Below are positions 24,158 to 33,444 of a DNA stretch of 64,000 nucleotides, in pieces (position 1 is the first letter of the stretch; each line of letters opens with the position of its first letter). The translations under genes and the position numbers were made by a program. Under the pieces are notes generated by a model. The model was not told where the DNA came from and did not search any database. It saw nothing but the letters and a program-made list of their open reading frames with translations. This DNA is from Caulobacteraceae bacterium (GTDB lineage Bacteria; Pseudomonadota; Alphaproteobacteria; Caulobacterales; Caulobacteraceae). The DNA is taken from NCBI GenBank assembly GCA_947475465.1, contig CANJLK010000001.1, forward strand, positions 222,513 through 286,512, written 5' to 3'.

Positions 24158-25963
24158 TCAGGCTACAGGTTCGGCCGCGCGGCTGCGGGCGTTGACCCCG
24201 CCCGCCAGGATCGTCCCCATGGCGGCGCGCAGCGCCTGATAGGCGTCGGCCTGGCGCGGCGCGCGGTAGGCCACGAAGCCGTCCGGACGCGCCAGGACCA
24301 CCCCGTCGTCCTCGACGCCGCTCAGCTCGCGCCACTTGCCGCTGGGGTCGGCCGCGTCCCCGCCAGGACCGACGCGCACCACCCGAAGCGTCAGTCCGGT
24401 CTCGGCGGAAAGCTTGTCCGCGGCGGCGCGCCAATCATCGCTCTTCGCTCCAGTCAGCAGGAGGAACCCGCCCATGGGCACTAGGTCGTGAGTCGAAACC
24501 CGATCGCCCTGGTGTTCCAGCCAAGCGTGCGGGAGTCGGCAGCCGGGGCGGCTCGACTGGGTGTAGTGGTGGCCCATGGGGTCGCGCGGCGGGAAGTCCC
24601 CGCCGTCGTCGACGATGGCGCCGTTGGGGTAGGTGTAGCCCATCTCCAGGTCGTGCACGCTGAACTCTGTGCGCAGGATCGTGGAGACGTCCGTCAGTCG
24701 CTGGCGGCGCGACTCGCCGCCGGCGTTGTCGGCGATCAGCTTCTGCACCCGGGCCACATTGGCCTCCACCGGGGCGCTGGCCATGATCCCCAGGCTGGCC
24801 ATCATGATCGGCTTGTTTTCGAAGGCGAACAGGGACCAGGCAGCGTTGTCCGCCACGACTGGCCGCCGCTCGCGCTCATAGGAGGTCAGGAGGTCCGGCG
24901 GCGCCAGTCCCTTGAGCACCAGGGCCAGCTTCCAGCAGACGTTGTGCGCGTCCTGGATTCCGGAATTCAACCCCAGACCCGCGAAGGGCGCGTGCTTGTG
25001 GGCTGCGTCGCCGACGATCAACACCCGGCCCTTCTGGAAGCTGTCGGCCAGCACGCCCTCGACGGTCCAGTAGCTGACCTGGTGGATCTTCAGCGGCTGG
25101 TCGATCTTCAGGTAGTCCTGCACCTGGGCTTCGGCGTTTTCCGGGGTGACCCGTTCCTCGCCGTCCATGTGCGCCCAGGCGATCAGCCACTCCTCGCTGC
25201 GACCATCCCAGTGCTTGGGTCCAAGTGTCAGCATGCCGCCGGAGAAACCGCCGCGGCCGATCGGCCGGTCGGGCCGGACGAACACCCGAAGGACGCAGTC
25301 GTCTTCCAGGACATAGGATGAGAGGTCGCCGGAGAAATGCACGGAGGCCACTTCGGCCAGGTTGGTGGTTCCGCCGATCGCCACGCCCAGCGCCGGGCCC
25401 ACGGTCTTTCCGGCGTCGGCCGCGATCATGTAGCTCGCCTTGACCGCGATATCCTCGCCGGCCTCCAGGTCGCGCACCACGGCCGATACCGAATGGGCGT
25501 CCTGGGTGAAGCTGATCAGTTCGTGGCGGTAGAGCACCCGACCGGGATTGCGGCGCGTGGCGTGCTCGGACAGCACCGGCTCGAGCCGGATTTGCGGGAC
25601 GTTGGCCGGCGGTGAGGCGCTCTTCTCGTCGTAGGCGGCCTTGTAGGCGCCGCCGCCCAGCGCGTCGGCCGTCAGCAAGCGGACCCGGTCCACCGGGCCA
25701 TCTCCGCCCAGGGAGGTGTACCAATGGACCTTGGCCATCATGTCGCGAGGCGCGCTGGCCTCATAGACCGCATCGGCGACCCCGTGCTGGCGGTAGATCT
25801 CCATGGTTCGGGGATTGAGATAGTGGGCCTTGGGCAGGTGGGAGGTCGAGAGGTGGCGCTCGATCAGCAGCGATTCCACGCCCAGATCGGCCAGGATGTT
25901 CGAAGCCGTGAGACCCGATCCGCCGCCGCCGACGATCAGGACGGGAACTTCCAGAGTGCGCAT
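24158..25963 (-). CDS. FAD-dependent monooxygenase (phenol/TfdB-type aromatic hydroxylase family)
   Basis: About 601 residues of the class A flavoprotein hydroxylases. N-terminal FAD motif VPVLIVGGGGSGLTASNIL with Glu35 after beta2; the DG-motif region reads ADAGKTVG instead of the usual DGxxS-x-R; the GD motif is GRVLIVGDAAHKHAPFAGLGLNSG followed by DAHNVCWKLALVLKG. The C-terminal thioredoxin-like extension typical of PheA/MhpA-type enzymes is present (residues after about 400). NAD(P)H and O2 are used to hydroxylate an activated ring or enol. Start ATG 25963 follows a G-run. It is divergent from the ACAD operon at 26098 and upstream of the FAH gene. Confidence 0.9.
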   Translation of the reverse strand: MRTLEVPVLIVGGGGSGLTASNILADLGVESLLIERHLSTSHLPKAHYLNPRTMEIYRQHGVADAVYEASAPRDMMAKVHWYTSLGGDGPVDRVRLLTADALGGGAYKAAYDEKSASPPANVPQIRLEPVLSEHATRRNPGRVLYRHELISFTQDAHSVSAVVRDLEAGEDIAVKASYMIAADAGKTVGPALGVAIGGTTNLAEVASVHFSGDLSSYVLEDDCVLRVFVRPDRPIGRGGFSGGMLTLGPKHWDGRSEEWLIAWAHMDGEERVTPENAEAQVQDYLKIDQPLKIHQVSYWTVEGVLADSFQKGRVLIVGDAAHKHAPFAGLGLNSGIQDAHNVCWKLALVLKGLAPPDLLTSYERERRPVVADNAAWSLFAFENKPIMMASLGIMASAPVEANVARVQKLIADNAGGESRRQRLTDVSTILRTEFSVHDLEMGYTYPNGAIVDDGGDFPPRDPMGHHYTQSSRPGCRLPHAWLEHQGDRVSTHDLVPMGGFLLLTGAKSDDWRAAADKLSAETGLTLRVVRVGPGGDAADPSGKWRELSGVEDDGVVLARPDGFVAYRAPRQADAYQALRAAMGTILAGGVNARSRAAEPVA

Positions 25964-26097
25964 TGCCAACCCCCCCCTTGTGACCAGGACGCCACGTCGA
26001 GGCGGCTCCACGGCATGGAAATAGATCGGCATTCCGCTAGGCTGCAATGGAATTCGATCCGTGCGACGTGTCCGGCGCGTGTTCGAGGACTGAGCCG

Positions 26098-27123
26098 ATG
26101 GACCTTTTGCCTGACGCCGAGCAGGAGCAGATCGCCGACAGCGTGGCGGCCTTCCTACGCGCCCAGGCCCCGGCGGCGCGCCTGCTGGAGCGGGACCGGC
26201 CCCATGCGAGCGCGGAGCGCGGGCTTTGGCCGCGTTATGCCGCCCTGGGCTGGTTCGGCATGGGCCTGGCTGAGGACCTGGGCGGCGTCGGTTACGGACC
26301 GGCGGAGGAGGCGCTGCTCTATCGCGAGATCGGCAGGACTCTCGCCTCGCCCAACATCCTGGCCGCCCGTCTCGCCGCCGAAGTTGCTGGGCGGACGGGA
26401 CAGCCCGACGTCGGACAGTCGCTCCTGGCGGGAGACATCACTGCCGCCGTCGCCAATCCCACCGGCCGCTGCCGGCTGGGGCCGCGATGTTCTGGACGCT
26501 TTCAGGTGTTGGATGCGGATCCCGACGGCCGCGTTGTCGCCTGGAACGACGACGGCGTGGCGGTCCTTCAGCTGAATCAATTCAAAATCGTACGATCAAT
26601 CCCGAGCCTCGATGCGGGGGTGTCACTGGCCGTTGGCGAACTCGAAGACGCGACGCCATCTGCCTGGATTTCTGCCCAGGAGGCTCCGCTCCCGGCCTTC
26701 GCCATGGTGATGGTCGCGGCCATGGCCTGCGGCGTGGCCGAGGCTGCCGCCGCGAGCGCGCTGGACTACGTAAAATTCCGGCAGCAGTTCGGACGCCCTA
26801 TCGGTTCCTTCCAGGCGATCAAACACCACTGCGCCAACATGGCGCTCGCCAACGAGGCCGCCTGGGCCCAGACGGTGATGGCGACGCTGTCGCTTGATGA
26901 CGACACCGCGACGCGCAATTTCGAGACGGCGGCGGCGAAGTTTGTCTCGACCGAGGCCGCCAACCTCTGCGCGGCGCTGAACGTGCAGCTGCACGGTGGT
27001 TTGGGCTATGCGGCGGAGTGCGACGCGCACCTCTATGTGAAGCGCGCCCGGCTTCTGGAGCAGCTGGGCGGCGCGCGACGGGCGCATCGCGACAAACTCA
27101 TGTCTTTTCCGATGACGGCCTGA
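26098..27123 (+). CDS. Acyl-CoA dehydrogenase-family protein, shorter subunit of a pair
   Basis: About 341 residues from ATG 26098 (GAGGA upstream; an ATG at 26047 would add an unlikely N-terminus). ACAD features: LLPDAEQEQIADSVAAFLRAQ, ALGWFGMGLAEDLGGVGYGPAEEALL, KFRQQFGRPIGSFQAIKHHCANM and VQLHGGLGYAAECDAHLYVKRARLL. The FSEP-x-GSD loop is absent and the central beta domain is shortened and divergent, so it is presumably the non-canonical partner of the next gene. It opens a four-gene operon with a second ACAD, a CoA ligase and a third ACAD. Confidence 0.88.
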   Translation: MDLLPDAEQEQIADSVAAFLRAQAPAARLLERDRPHASAERGLWPRYAALGWFGMGLAEDLGGVGYGPAEEALLYREIGRTLASPNILAARLAAEVAGRTGQPDVGQSLLAGDITAAVANPTGRCRLGPRCSGRFQVLDADPDGRVVAWNDDGVAVLQLNQFKIVRSIPSLDAGVSLAVGELEDATPSAWISAQEAPLPAFAMVMVAAMACGVAEAAAASALDYVKFRQQFGRPIGSFQAIKHHCANMALANEAAWAQTVMATLSLDDDTATRNFETAAAKFVSTEAANLCAALNVQLHGGLGYAAECDAHLYVKRARLLEQLGGARRAHRDKLMSFPMTA

Positions 27124-27133
27124 CCGGCGCGTC

Positions 27134-28300
27134 ATGGATCACCAATTCACCGAGGACGATCGCCGCTTCCGTCAGGATGTCCGCGCCTGGCTGGCGGACA
27201 ATGCGCCGACCGAGCCACGGCCCGACGACGGCCCCGCCATACGGGCCTTCGACCTGGCCTGGCAAAAGCGGCAGTACGCGGGCGGTTGGGCCGGGGTCTC
27301 CTGGCCCTCCGAGTATGGCGGGCGGGGCCTATCGCTGATCCGCCAGATGATCTGGTTCGAGGAATGCGGCCGGCGGGGGACCCCGCCGCTCGGCAGCCTG
27401 TCGGTGGCGCTCAATCACGCTGGGCCCACCCTGATCATGCTTGGAACCGAGGCGCAGAAGGCCTTCCACCTTCCGCGCATCCTGCGGGGCGAGGATGTGT
27501 GGTGCCAGGGATTCTCCGAGCCTGGCGCCGGTTCGGACCTGGCGGGTTTGCGCACCCGTGGCGTCATCGACGGCGACCATCTATTGGTGAGCGGCCAGAA
27601 GATCTGGACCAGCCACGCCCACCTGGCCCGCTTCCAGGAGTTGTTGGTTCGGACCGACCCCGACGCGCCGCGCCATGCCGGCCTGACCTGGATCATCTGC
27701 GACATGACCGCCCCCGGGGTCACCGTCCGGCCGATCAGGACGATGGTCGGCAGCCATCACTATTGCGAGGTCTTCTATGACAACGTTCGTATCCCGCTCA
27801 CCCACGTGGTGGGCGAGGTCAACGGCGGCTGGTCGGTGGCCATGGCCACCCTGTCCTTCGAGCGAGGTCCGGGGCTGATCACCAGCCAGATGGCCCTGGC
27901 TCGCCAGGTCGCCGACCTGATCGCGCTCGCCGGCGGATTGCCGGATCCGATGGGCGAGGGGACCATGCTGCAGGACGACGCCGTCCGGGGGCGGCTGGCG
28001 CAGCTGAACGCCGAGGTCGCGGCGCTGAGGTCCATGACCCGCATGGCGGTTTCGCGGGGCCTTCGACAAGCCGCCCCAGGCGCGGAGACCTCGCTGCCCG
28101 CGCTCTACTACGCCGAGCTGGCGCAACGGGTGCAGCAGGCCGCCATCGAGGTGCTGGGCCCGGCGATCCTGGAGCGTGAGGGCTGGAGCGAGGCCTGGAC
28201 CCACGAATATCTGCGGGCCTTCATGGATACGATCGCCGGAGGGGCGTCCGAGATCCGCCGCAACATCATCGCCGAACGATTGCTGGGACTGCCCCGATGA
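27134..28300 (+). CDS. Acyl-CoA dehydrogenase, FAD-signature subunit of a pair
   Basis: A 388-residue ACAD starting MDHQFTEDDRRFRQDVRAWL. It has WCQGFSEPGAGSDLAGLRTRG, VSGQKIWTSHAHLARFQELL, PGVTVRPIRTMVG and the C-terminal GGASEIRRNIIAERLLGLPR. The residue aligned with the medium-chain catalytic Glu is Gly, as in the FadE subgroup that works as heteromers. It follows the shorter subunit by 10 nt and overlaps the CoA ligase start by 4 nt (ATGA). Likely forms one alpha,beta-desaturase with the preceding protein. Confidence 0.92.
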   Translation: MDHQFTEDDRRFRQDVRAWLADNAPTEPRPDDGPAIRAFDLAWQKRQYAGGWAGVSWPSEYGGRGLSLIRQMIWFEECGRRGTPPLGSLSVALNHAGPTLIMLGTEAQKAFHLPRILRGEDVWCQGFSEPGAGSDLAGLRTRGVIDGDHLLVSGQKIWTSHAHLARFQELLVRTDPDAPRHAGLTWIICDMTAPGVTVRPIRTMVGSHHYCEVFYDNVRIPLTHVVGEVNGGWSVAMATLSFERGPGLITSQMALARQVADLIALAGGLPDPMGEGTMLQDDAVRGRLAQLNAEVAALRSMTRMAVSRGLRQAAPGAETSLPALYYAELAQRVQQAAIEVLGPAILEREGWSEAWTHEYLRAFMDTIAGGASEIRRNIIAERLLGLPR

Positions 28301-29808
28301 GCGCGCCGCTGCTCTACATCGACCACCTGCGCAAACTGGCGCTCAGCCGGGGCGACAGGCCTGCCTTCCACGAAGGTCAAGGCACGATCACCTATGCCGG
28401 GTTGCTTGCCGCGGCGGACGCCTTCGCGGCGGGGCTGGCCCAGGCCGGCGTACAGCGTGGCGAGCGCGTGGCCATCGCCATGCGGCCGTCGGTCGCGCAG
28501 GTCGTGGCGATCCTCGGGTGCCTGGCCCGGGGCGCCGTCGCCTCGAGCCTGAACATCCGGCTGACGGCGCCGGAGTTGCGCGCATTCCTGCAACCCATCG
28601 CGCCGGCGCTGCTGGTCTGCGATCCGGAACATCATGCCCTGGCCGAAGCGATCGGCGGGGACGTGCGCCTGCTGCCTGACGCCAACGTCGCGGGGCCCGT
28701 GCGCGAGCGTTTGGCGCCCCTGTGGTCCGACGCCCGCATCGACCACGCCGTGCGGGAGGACGACCTGGCCCTGATCATCCCCACAGGCGGCACGACCGGC
28801 CTGCCCAAGGGCGCGGTCTATACCCAGCGGTCGGTGTGGCTGTGGACTGCGGCCTGCGCCTTCGATGAGGGCCGTGCCTTGGATGACCACGAGCTCTATT
28901 GCTCGCCGTTCTTCCATTCCAGCATCCTGAGCGGCTGGATGTCGACGCTGTTCAGCGGCGGTGAAATCTCTCTCCTCCAGGGCTTCTCCGCCGGCGAAGC
29001 CCTGGAGGCCGTGGCGCGGGGCGCGAACTTCATCATGGGCCCGCCGACAGTCTTCCAGGCGCTGTTCGCCCATCCGGATTTCGCGCGCACCGACCGGTCG
29101 CGGGTGCGCAAGCTGAGGATCGCCACCACCGCCGCCACGCCCCCCTTTATCGAGCAGCTGATGACCGCCTTTCCTGCCGCACAGCTCAGCCACACCTACG
29201 GCGCCAGCGAATTCGGGCCCGTCGCCAATATCCGCCACCCGGACATGCTGGCCGGGCGGCTGACAGGCGTTGGCTATGTGCGGCCCGGCGCTCGGGTGAC
29301 CATCGTCGACGATCAGATGCGGCCCCTGCCGACCGGAGAGGAGGGGGAGCTGGTGGTGGACTGCCTGTGGCGCTCGCAGGGCTATTTCGGACGGCCGGAG
29401 GAAACCGCCGCCACCTATTCGGATCTGGGCGTCCGGATCGGCGACATAGGCCGGCTTGACGCCCTGGGTTGGCTGACCATCAGCGGGCGCAAGAAGGACA
29501 TCATCGTCTCCGGTGGAGAAAACGTCTTCCCCAGCGAGGTCGAGGGCGTGCTGTCGCGGCACCCGGCGGTGGAGGGGATCATCGTCTACGGGGCCAGCGA
29601 CCCCCACTGGGGCGAGCGTGTCGAGGCCGCCGTCGCGCTTCGGACCGGCATGACGCTCACCGAGGCCGAACTCATCGAATTCGGGCGCCGGGAACTCGGC
29701 GGCTACAAGCTGCCCAAACGGGTGCGGATCATGGATGTTCTGCCGCTCACCACCATGAACAAGCCCGACCGGCAGCGGCTGTCGCGGGCGGCCAGCGAGG
29801 AAGCCTGA
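28297..29808 (+). CDS. Acyl-CoA synthetase (AMP-dependent ligase)
   Basis: 503 residues, ANL superfamily. P-loop LALIIPTGGTTGLPKGAVYT (Pro replaces the usual Tyr in YTSGTTG), A5 HTYGASEFGP, hinge IGDIGRLDALGWLTISGRKKDIIVSGGENVFPSEVEG, and C-terminal lysine region PLTTMNKPDRQ, where the catalytic Lys is in MNKPD. It resembles medium/long-chain fatty acid ligases of the FadD3/FadD17 kind. The start ATG overlaps the ACAD stop by 4 nt and its TGA shares a base with the next ATG (TGATG), so four genes are coupled. Substrate is presumably the acid dehydrogenated by the flanking ACADs. Confidence 0.92.
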   Translation: MSAPLLYIDHLRKLALSRGDRPAFHEGQGTITYAGLLAAADAFAAGLAQAGVQRGERVAIAMRPSVAQVVAILGCLARGAVASSLNIRLTAPELRAFLQPIAPALLVCDPEHHALAEAIGGDVRLLPDANVAGPVRERLAPLWSDARIDHAVREDDLALIIPTGGTTGLPKGAVYTQRSVWLWTAACAFDEGRALDDHELYCSPFFHSSILSGWMSTLFSGGEISLLQGFSAGEALEAVARGANFIMGPPTVFQALFAHPDFARTDRSRVRKLRIATTAATPPFIEQLMTAFPAAQLSHTYGASEFGPVANIRHPDMLAGRLTGVGYVRPGARVTIVDDQMRPLPTGEEGELVVDCLWRSQGYFGRPEETAATYSDLGVRIGDIGRLDALGWLTISGRKKDIIVSGGENVFPSEVEGVLSRHPAVEGIIVYGASDPHWGERVEAAVALRTGMTLTEAELIEFGRRELGGYKLPKRVRIMDVLPLTTMNKPDRQRLSRAASEEA

Positions 29809-31040
29809 TGTCGGCCATCGCCATGGACTATCCCGAGGATATCCGCGCCATTCTGGAGGGCGTGGAAGGTTTCCTGCGCCGCGAGGTGTTCCCGCGCCAC
29901 GAGAAGCACGAGCAGCTGCTCAGCGACTCGTCGAAGAAGTACGCGGGCGGCATCCTGTCACCGGACGCATCCGCCCTGGTCGCCGAGGTCCGCCTGGCCG
30001 CCGCCAAGGCCGGTTTCTACGCCATGTGCGCGCCGCAGGAGATCGGTGGGGCCGGCATGGGCCTGCTGGCCAATTTCGCGGCGTGGGAGCGTATCTACCA
30101 CCTGTGCGGGGCCAGGAACTGGCTTGGCCACCACATGATCAGCCACTGGGCCAAGGGACCCAGCCCGGTGATCGCCGAACTCGCGGAGGCGGGAAAGGCG
30201 AAGTACCTGCCGAAGATCATGTCTGGCGAACACACCCTGTGCTTCGGCCTTTCGGAGCCGGGGGCCGGCTCTGACGCCGCCGGCATCCAGACCCGGGCCA
30301 CGCCTGACGGCGACGGTTGGCGGCTGAACGGCGGCAAGATCTGGACCACCAATAGTCCCCACGCCGACCATGTCGTTGTGTTCGCCATAACCGACCCGGA
30401 GCGCGCGCAGGCCCGCGCGGGTGGGATCAGCTGCTTCCTGGTCCCGACCCATTCGCCAGGGTTCAGCCGCGACAAGATCATCAAGATGTGGGGCAGCGCC
30501 GGCACGGATGAGGCGATCCTGCACTTCGACGAGGTGCGCATCGAGCCCGATCAGTTGATCGGGACCCTCCACAAAGGCTTCGCCACGGCCATGCTGGGCG
30601 TGGGCCTGGGCCGGATCTACAACTGCGCCCGCGCGGTGGGGCTCGGCCGATGGGCGCTGGAGATGGCCTTCGACTACGTCAAGGTGCGCAAGACCTTCGG
30701 CAAGGCGATCGCCGAGTACCAGGGCGTGACCTTCCCCCTGGCCTCCTCGGCCATGGAGATCCACGCCGCCCACCTGATGAGCCTCAATGTCGCCCGCCTG
30801 AAGGACGGAGGCCAGCGGGCCGACAAGGAACTGGCCATGGCCAAGGCCTTCGCTGTCGAAGCCGGCGTGCGGGCCATCGATCGGGTGATCCAGGCCCATG
30901 GCGCCATCGGCATGACCAACGAAATGGGCCTGACCGACGCCTTTGTGACCCTGCGCAAGATCAATGTGGCCGACGGCACCAACGAGATCCTGCGCCGCCT
31001 GGTGGTCAAGGAGATGCTGGCCGGCAACGTCGATCTGTAG
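29808..31040 (+). CDS. Acyl-CoA dehydrogenase (single-gene type)
   Basis: About 410 residues from ATG 29808; a second ATG at 29823 (MDYPEDIRAIL) is possible. Features: GFYAMCAPQEIGGAGMG, CFGLSEPGAGSDAAGIQTRATPDG, LNGGKIWTTNSPHADHVVVFA, YVKVRKTFGKAIAEYQGVTF and the C-terminal VADGTNEILRRLVVKEML. Unlike the paired enzymes it retains an acidic residue (Asp, in VADGTNE) beside the canonical Glu position, so it may function alone as a homotetramer. It ends the 26.1-31.0 kb operon and converges on a crotonase gene 5 nt away. Confidence 0.92.
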   Translation: MSAIAMDYPEDIRAILEGVEGFLRREVFPRHEKHEQLLSDSSKKYAGGILSPDASALVAEVRLAAAKAGFYAMCAPQEIGGAGMGLLANFAAWERIYHLCGARNWLGHHMISHWAKGPSPVIAELAEAGKAKYLPKIMSGEHTLCFGLSEPGAGSDAAGIQTRATPDGDGWRLNGGKIWTTNSPHADHVVVFAITDPERAQARAGGISCFLVPTHSPGFSRDKIIKMWGSAGTDEAILHFDEVRIEPDQLIGTLHKGFATAMLGVGLGRIYNCARAVGLGRWALEMAFDYVKVRKTFGKAIAEYQGVTFPLASSAMEIHAAHLMSLNVARLKDGGQRADKELAMAKAFAVEAGVRAIDRVIQAHGAIGMTNEMGLTDAFVTLRKINVADGTNEILRRLVVKEMLAGNVDL

Positions 31041-31045
31041 CGCGC

Positions 31046-31846
31046 CTAATCGCCGCGGAACTCCGGCTCGCGCTTTTCGACGAAGGCGCTGACCGCCGCG
31101 TAGTGGTCCTTGGACAGGTAGGTGTAGGTCTCCTGGCCCAGGTGGGCCTCGATCACGCCTTCCAGCATCTTGCGCAGGATCATGTTGATCGAAAGCTTGG
31201 TGGCGTTGATGGCGCGGCTGGCGCCCGCGGCCAGCCGGTCGGCCAAGTCATAGACCGCCGCATCCAGTTCCTCGACCGTGTCGACCGCCTGGGAGATCAG
31301 ACCAAGGTCGGCAGCCTCACGTCCGGTCAGGGCGTCGCCGGTGAGCAGGTAGCGCCTGGCGTTGCCGAAGCCCATCAGCAGCGGCCACATCAACGATCCG
31401 CCGTCGCCGGCGGAGAGCCCGACCTTCACGTGGGTGTCGGCGATCCGGGCCTTGGACATCATCACCGTAATGTCCGCCAGCACGGCCAGCGTGGCGCCCA
31501 GTCCCATGGCGTGCCCGTTGATCCGCGCGATCAGGGGCCGCTCGAGCCGCAGCAGGCCGTAGACGATCTCCTTGGCCTCGAACATCGACCGCACCCAGCC
31601 GCCGTGCTCGGCCGTTTCGATGCGATCGACCATGGCCTTGACGTCACCGCCGGCCGAGAAAGCCTTGTCGCCCGCGCCGGTGATCACCACCACCGCGGTA
31701 TCGGTGTCGCGGTTGATGTCGCCCCAGATGCGCGACAGCTCCTCGTGGATTTCGCTGGTCACGGCGTTCATCGGCGGATTGTCGATGGTGATGACCAGGA
31801 CCCGGCCCCGCCGCTCGATCTTCAGGGCGCTGTAGCGCTCGTACAT
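31046..31846 (-). CDS. Crotonase-fold isomerase/hydratase
   Basis: About 266 residues. Oxyanion segments AFSAGGDVKAM and GHAMGLGATLAVLADI. By alignment with enoyl-CoA hydratase the first catalytic Glu is Thr and the second is His; an Asp is present in VGLSAGDGGSLMWP, the position used in PaaG-like isomerases. Thus a double-bond isomerase, or a hydratase with altered chemistry. ATG 31846 is preferred to ATG 31852 because GGAGA is only one base before the latter and 6-7 nt before the former. Divergent from the erythromycin-esterase-like gene. Confidence 0.88.
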   Translation of the reverse strand: MYERYSALKIERRGRVLVITIDNPPMNAVTSEIHEELSRIWGDINRDTDTAVVVITGAGDKAFSAGGDVKAMVDRIETAEHGGWVRSMFEAKEIVYGLLRLERPLIARINGHAMGLGATLAVLADITVMMSKARIADTHVKVGLSAGDGGSLMWPLLMGFGNARRYLLTGDALTGREAADLGLISQAVDTVEELDAAVYDLADRLAAGASRAINATKLSINMILRKMLEGVIEAHLGQETYTYLSKDHYAAVSAFVEKREPEFRGD

Positions 31847-32099
31847 GGCCATTCTCCGTTCCGGCTTGAGTTGATCGAACAGTCCACCGGAGACCGGGGC
31901 GCATCAATCGTAATATGCCGCCGGCCCGGCCGAGGCCGGGCGGCGCGCCAAGGGCGCATGCCACATCCGCGCGCGGCAGGGGACCTGGACCGCGTCGGCG
32001 CCGATCCACGATATGGAAGCAGCTGTCACGGGCCGCGATGGCGTTGGCCTGGGCCGCGATATAGTGGCCGGGACGAGGCTCTGACCGACGGAGGGTGAT

Positions 32100-33362
32100 C
32101 TGGGCGACCTGTTCGGCGACGACATCGCGCGCCTTTCGCGGCCGCTCCCGGCCCTTTCCCAGATCGAGACGGCGCCAGCGTCACTGGCCGCAATAAGGGA
32201 GATCGTGGGCGCGTCGCGGATCGTGGCGTTGGGTGAGAGCTTCCACCACACTCACGAATTCCTGGCGCTGCGCGCAAGCCTGGCGAAAGTCCTGGTGTCC
32301 GAGCTCGGCTTCGACACCATCGTTCTGGAGGTGGTGACGCCCGGGCCCAATCCCATCGACGCCTTTGTGCAGGACGGCGAAGGCGACGCGGAATCCGCCC
32401 TTGTCGCCGCGGGCGCCAGGATGTGGCGTAATCGCGAAACCGCAGTCCTGGTGGAATGGCTGCGTGCGCGCAACCTGGGCAATGGCGGACGGCCCGTTTC
32501 CGTGCGCGGGATGGACGTCATCGCCGTCGGGGCGCCGATGCGACGGGTGCTGGAAGGCGTCAATGCGCCGGGCGAGTCAGAGGCCAGGGCGAGAGCGCTG
32601 AGCTTCAGCTTCGATGTCGACGGCCGGGTCGACCAGGTGGCCTACAATCAGATGGACCAGGCCGACCGGGATATACTGCGCGATGTATTCGAGGCGGCGT
32701 TCCTGGACCTCGCAACCCACGCGACGCGCTTTCGCCAGTCGGTGGGAGAGGACCGGTACGTGTCGCTCGCCGACGACGCTCTGGTGGTGTTGCAGACTCT
32801 GGAGATGCTGCAGATCGGAGTTCAGGGCTGGCAAGCGGGCTTCGCGGCCCGCGACGCAGCCATGGCCGAGGCTGTCTCGCGGCTCGTGGACCGGGGCGAC
32901 AGCGCCAGCCGCGTGATCCTCCTGTCGCACAACGCCCATATTGCCGCCCAGGGACAGTCGCGGGCGGCGGGCGCACCGGCCAGCCTGCCGATGGGCGCCC
33001 ATCTGCGGCAACGCTATGGCTCGGACTATTGCGCGATCGGGACAACCTTCGGCCGCACCCATTTCGACCCGCCGATCTATGGGGTGGGCCGCTTCGAGAC
33101 CGAGGATGCCGAAACCCTTGACCACGCGATAGCTGCGCGTGGCCATCCGGTGAGCCTGGTCGATTTGCGCAAGGCGCGGCATGGCGCGCCGCTGCGCCTG
33201 AACGGGGTGGGGTCGGGGCAGATCGTCTATCCGTCGTCCGCCGCCTTCGACGCAATGATCTTCCTCGATTGCCTGACCAACGCCGAGCAGCTTGTTGAAA
33301 CCGAACTGACGATGGATATCGCCGCCATCGACGCCACCCGAGGCGCTGGCGGCCGAACATGA
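32100..33362 (+). CDS. Erythromycin esterase-family protein, probable CTG start
   Basis: The conserved core begins RIVALGESFHHTHEFLALRASLAKVL, matching the Ere family motif GE-x2-H with Glu and His for catalysis; SVRGMDVIAVG and HNAHIAAQG are the other family motifs. The family includes true macrolide esterases and the succinoglycan biosynthesis-linked proteins. The first standard start in frame is GTG 32205, only six residues before the first core strand. The frame is open back to 32085 and codes for a plausible helix (PLPALSQIETAPASLAAIREIV); GGAGGG at 32090-32095 is correctly spaced from CTG 32100. I therefore place the start at CTG, tentatively. Likely hydrolyses a lactone or ester; resistance role unproven. 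Confidence 0.75.
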   Translation: MGDLFGDDIARLSRPLPALSQIETAPASLAAIREIVGASRIVALGESFHHTHEFLALRASLAKVLVSELGFDTIVLEVVTPGPNPIDAFVQDGEGDAESALVAAGARMWRNRETAVLVEWLRARNLGNGGRPVSVRGMDVIAVGAPMRRVLEGVNAPGESEARARALSFSFDVDGRVDQVAYNQMDQADRDILRDVFEAAFLDLATHATRFRQSVGEDRYVSLADDALVVLQTLEMLQIGVQGWQAGFAARDAAMAEAVSRLVDRGDSASRVILLSHNAHIAAQGQSRAAGAPASLPMGAHLRQRYGSDYCAIGTTFGRTHFDPPIYGVGRFETEDAETLDHAIAARGHPVSLVDLRKARHGAPLRLNGVGSGQIVYPSSAAFDAMIFLDCLTNAEQLVETELTMDIAAIDATRGAGGRT

Positions 33363-33444
33363 CACCGCCCGAAACCGCCCCAATTCGTTAGCCCAATCCC
33401 GGTGCGAAGCCTCGTCTCGCGCCGCCAGTCCCGCGGAGGAACGC

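Noticed and set aside
31917..31946. GC hairpin between the crotonase and esterase-like genes as a terminator
   Set aside because: It lies between divergent starts, has a bulge and no T-run, so termination is not a sensible function there.
32205..33362. Macrolide resistance as the role of the erythromycin-esterase-like gene
   Set aside because: Core residues are present, but the family is broad and the neighbourhood is catabolic; no macrolide-related gene is near.
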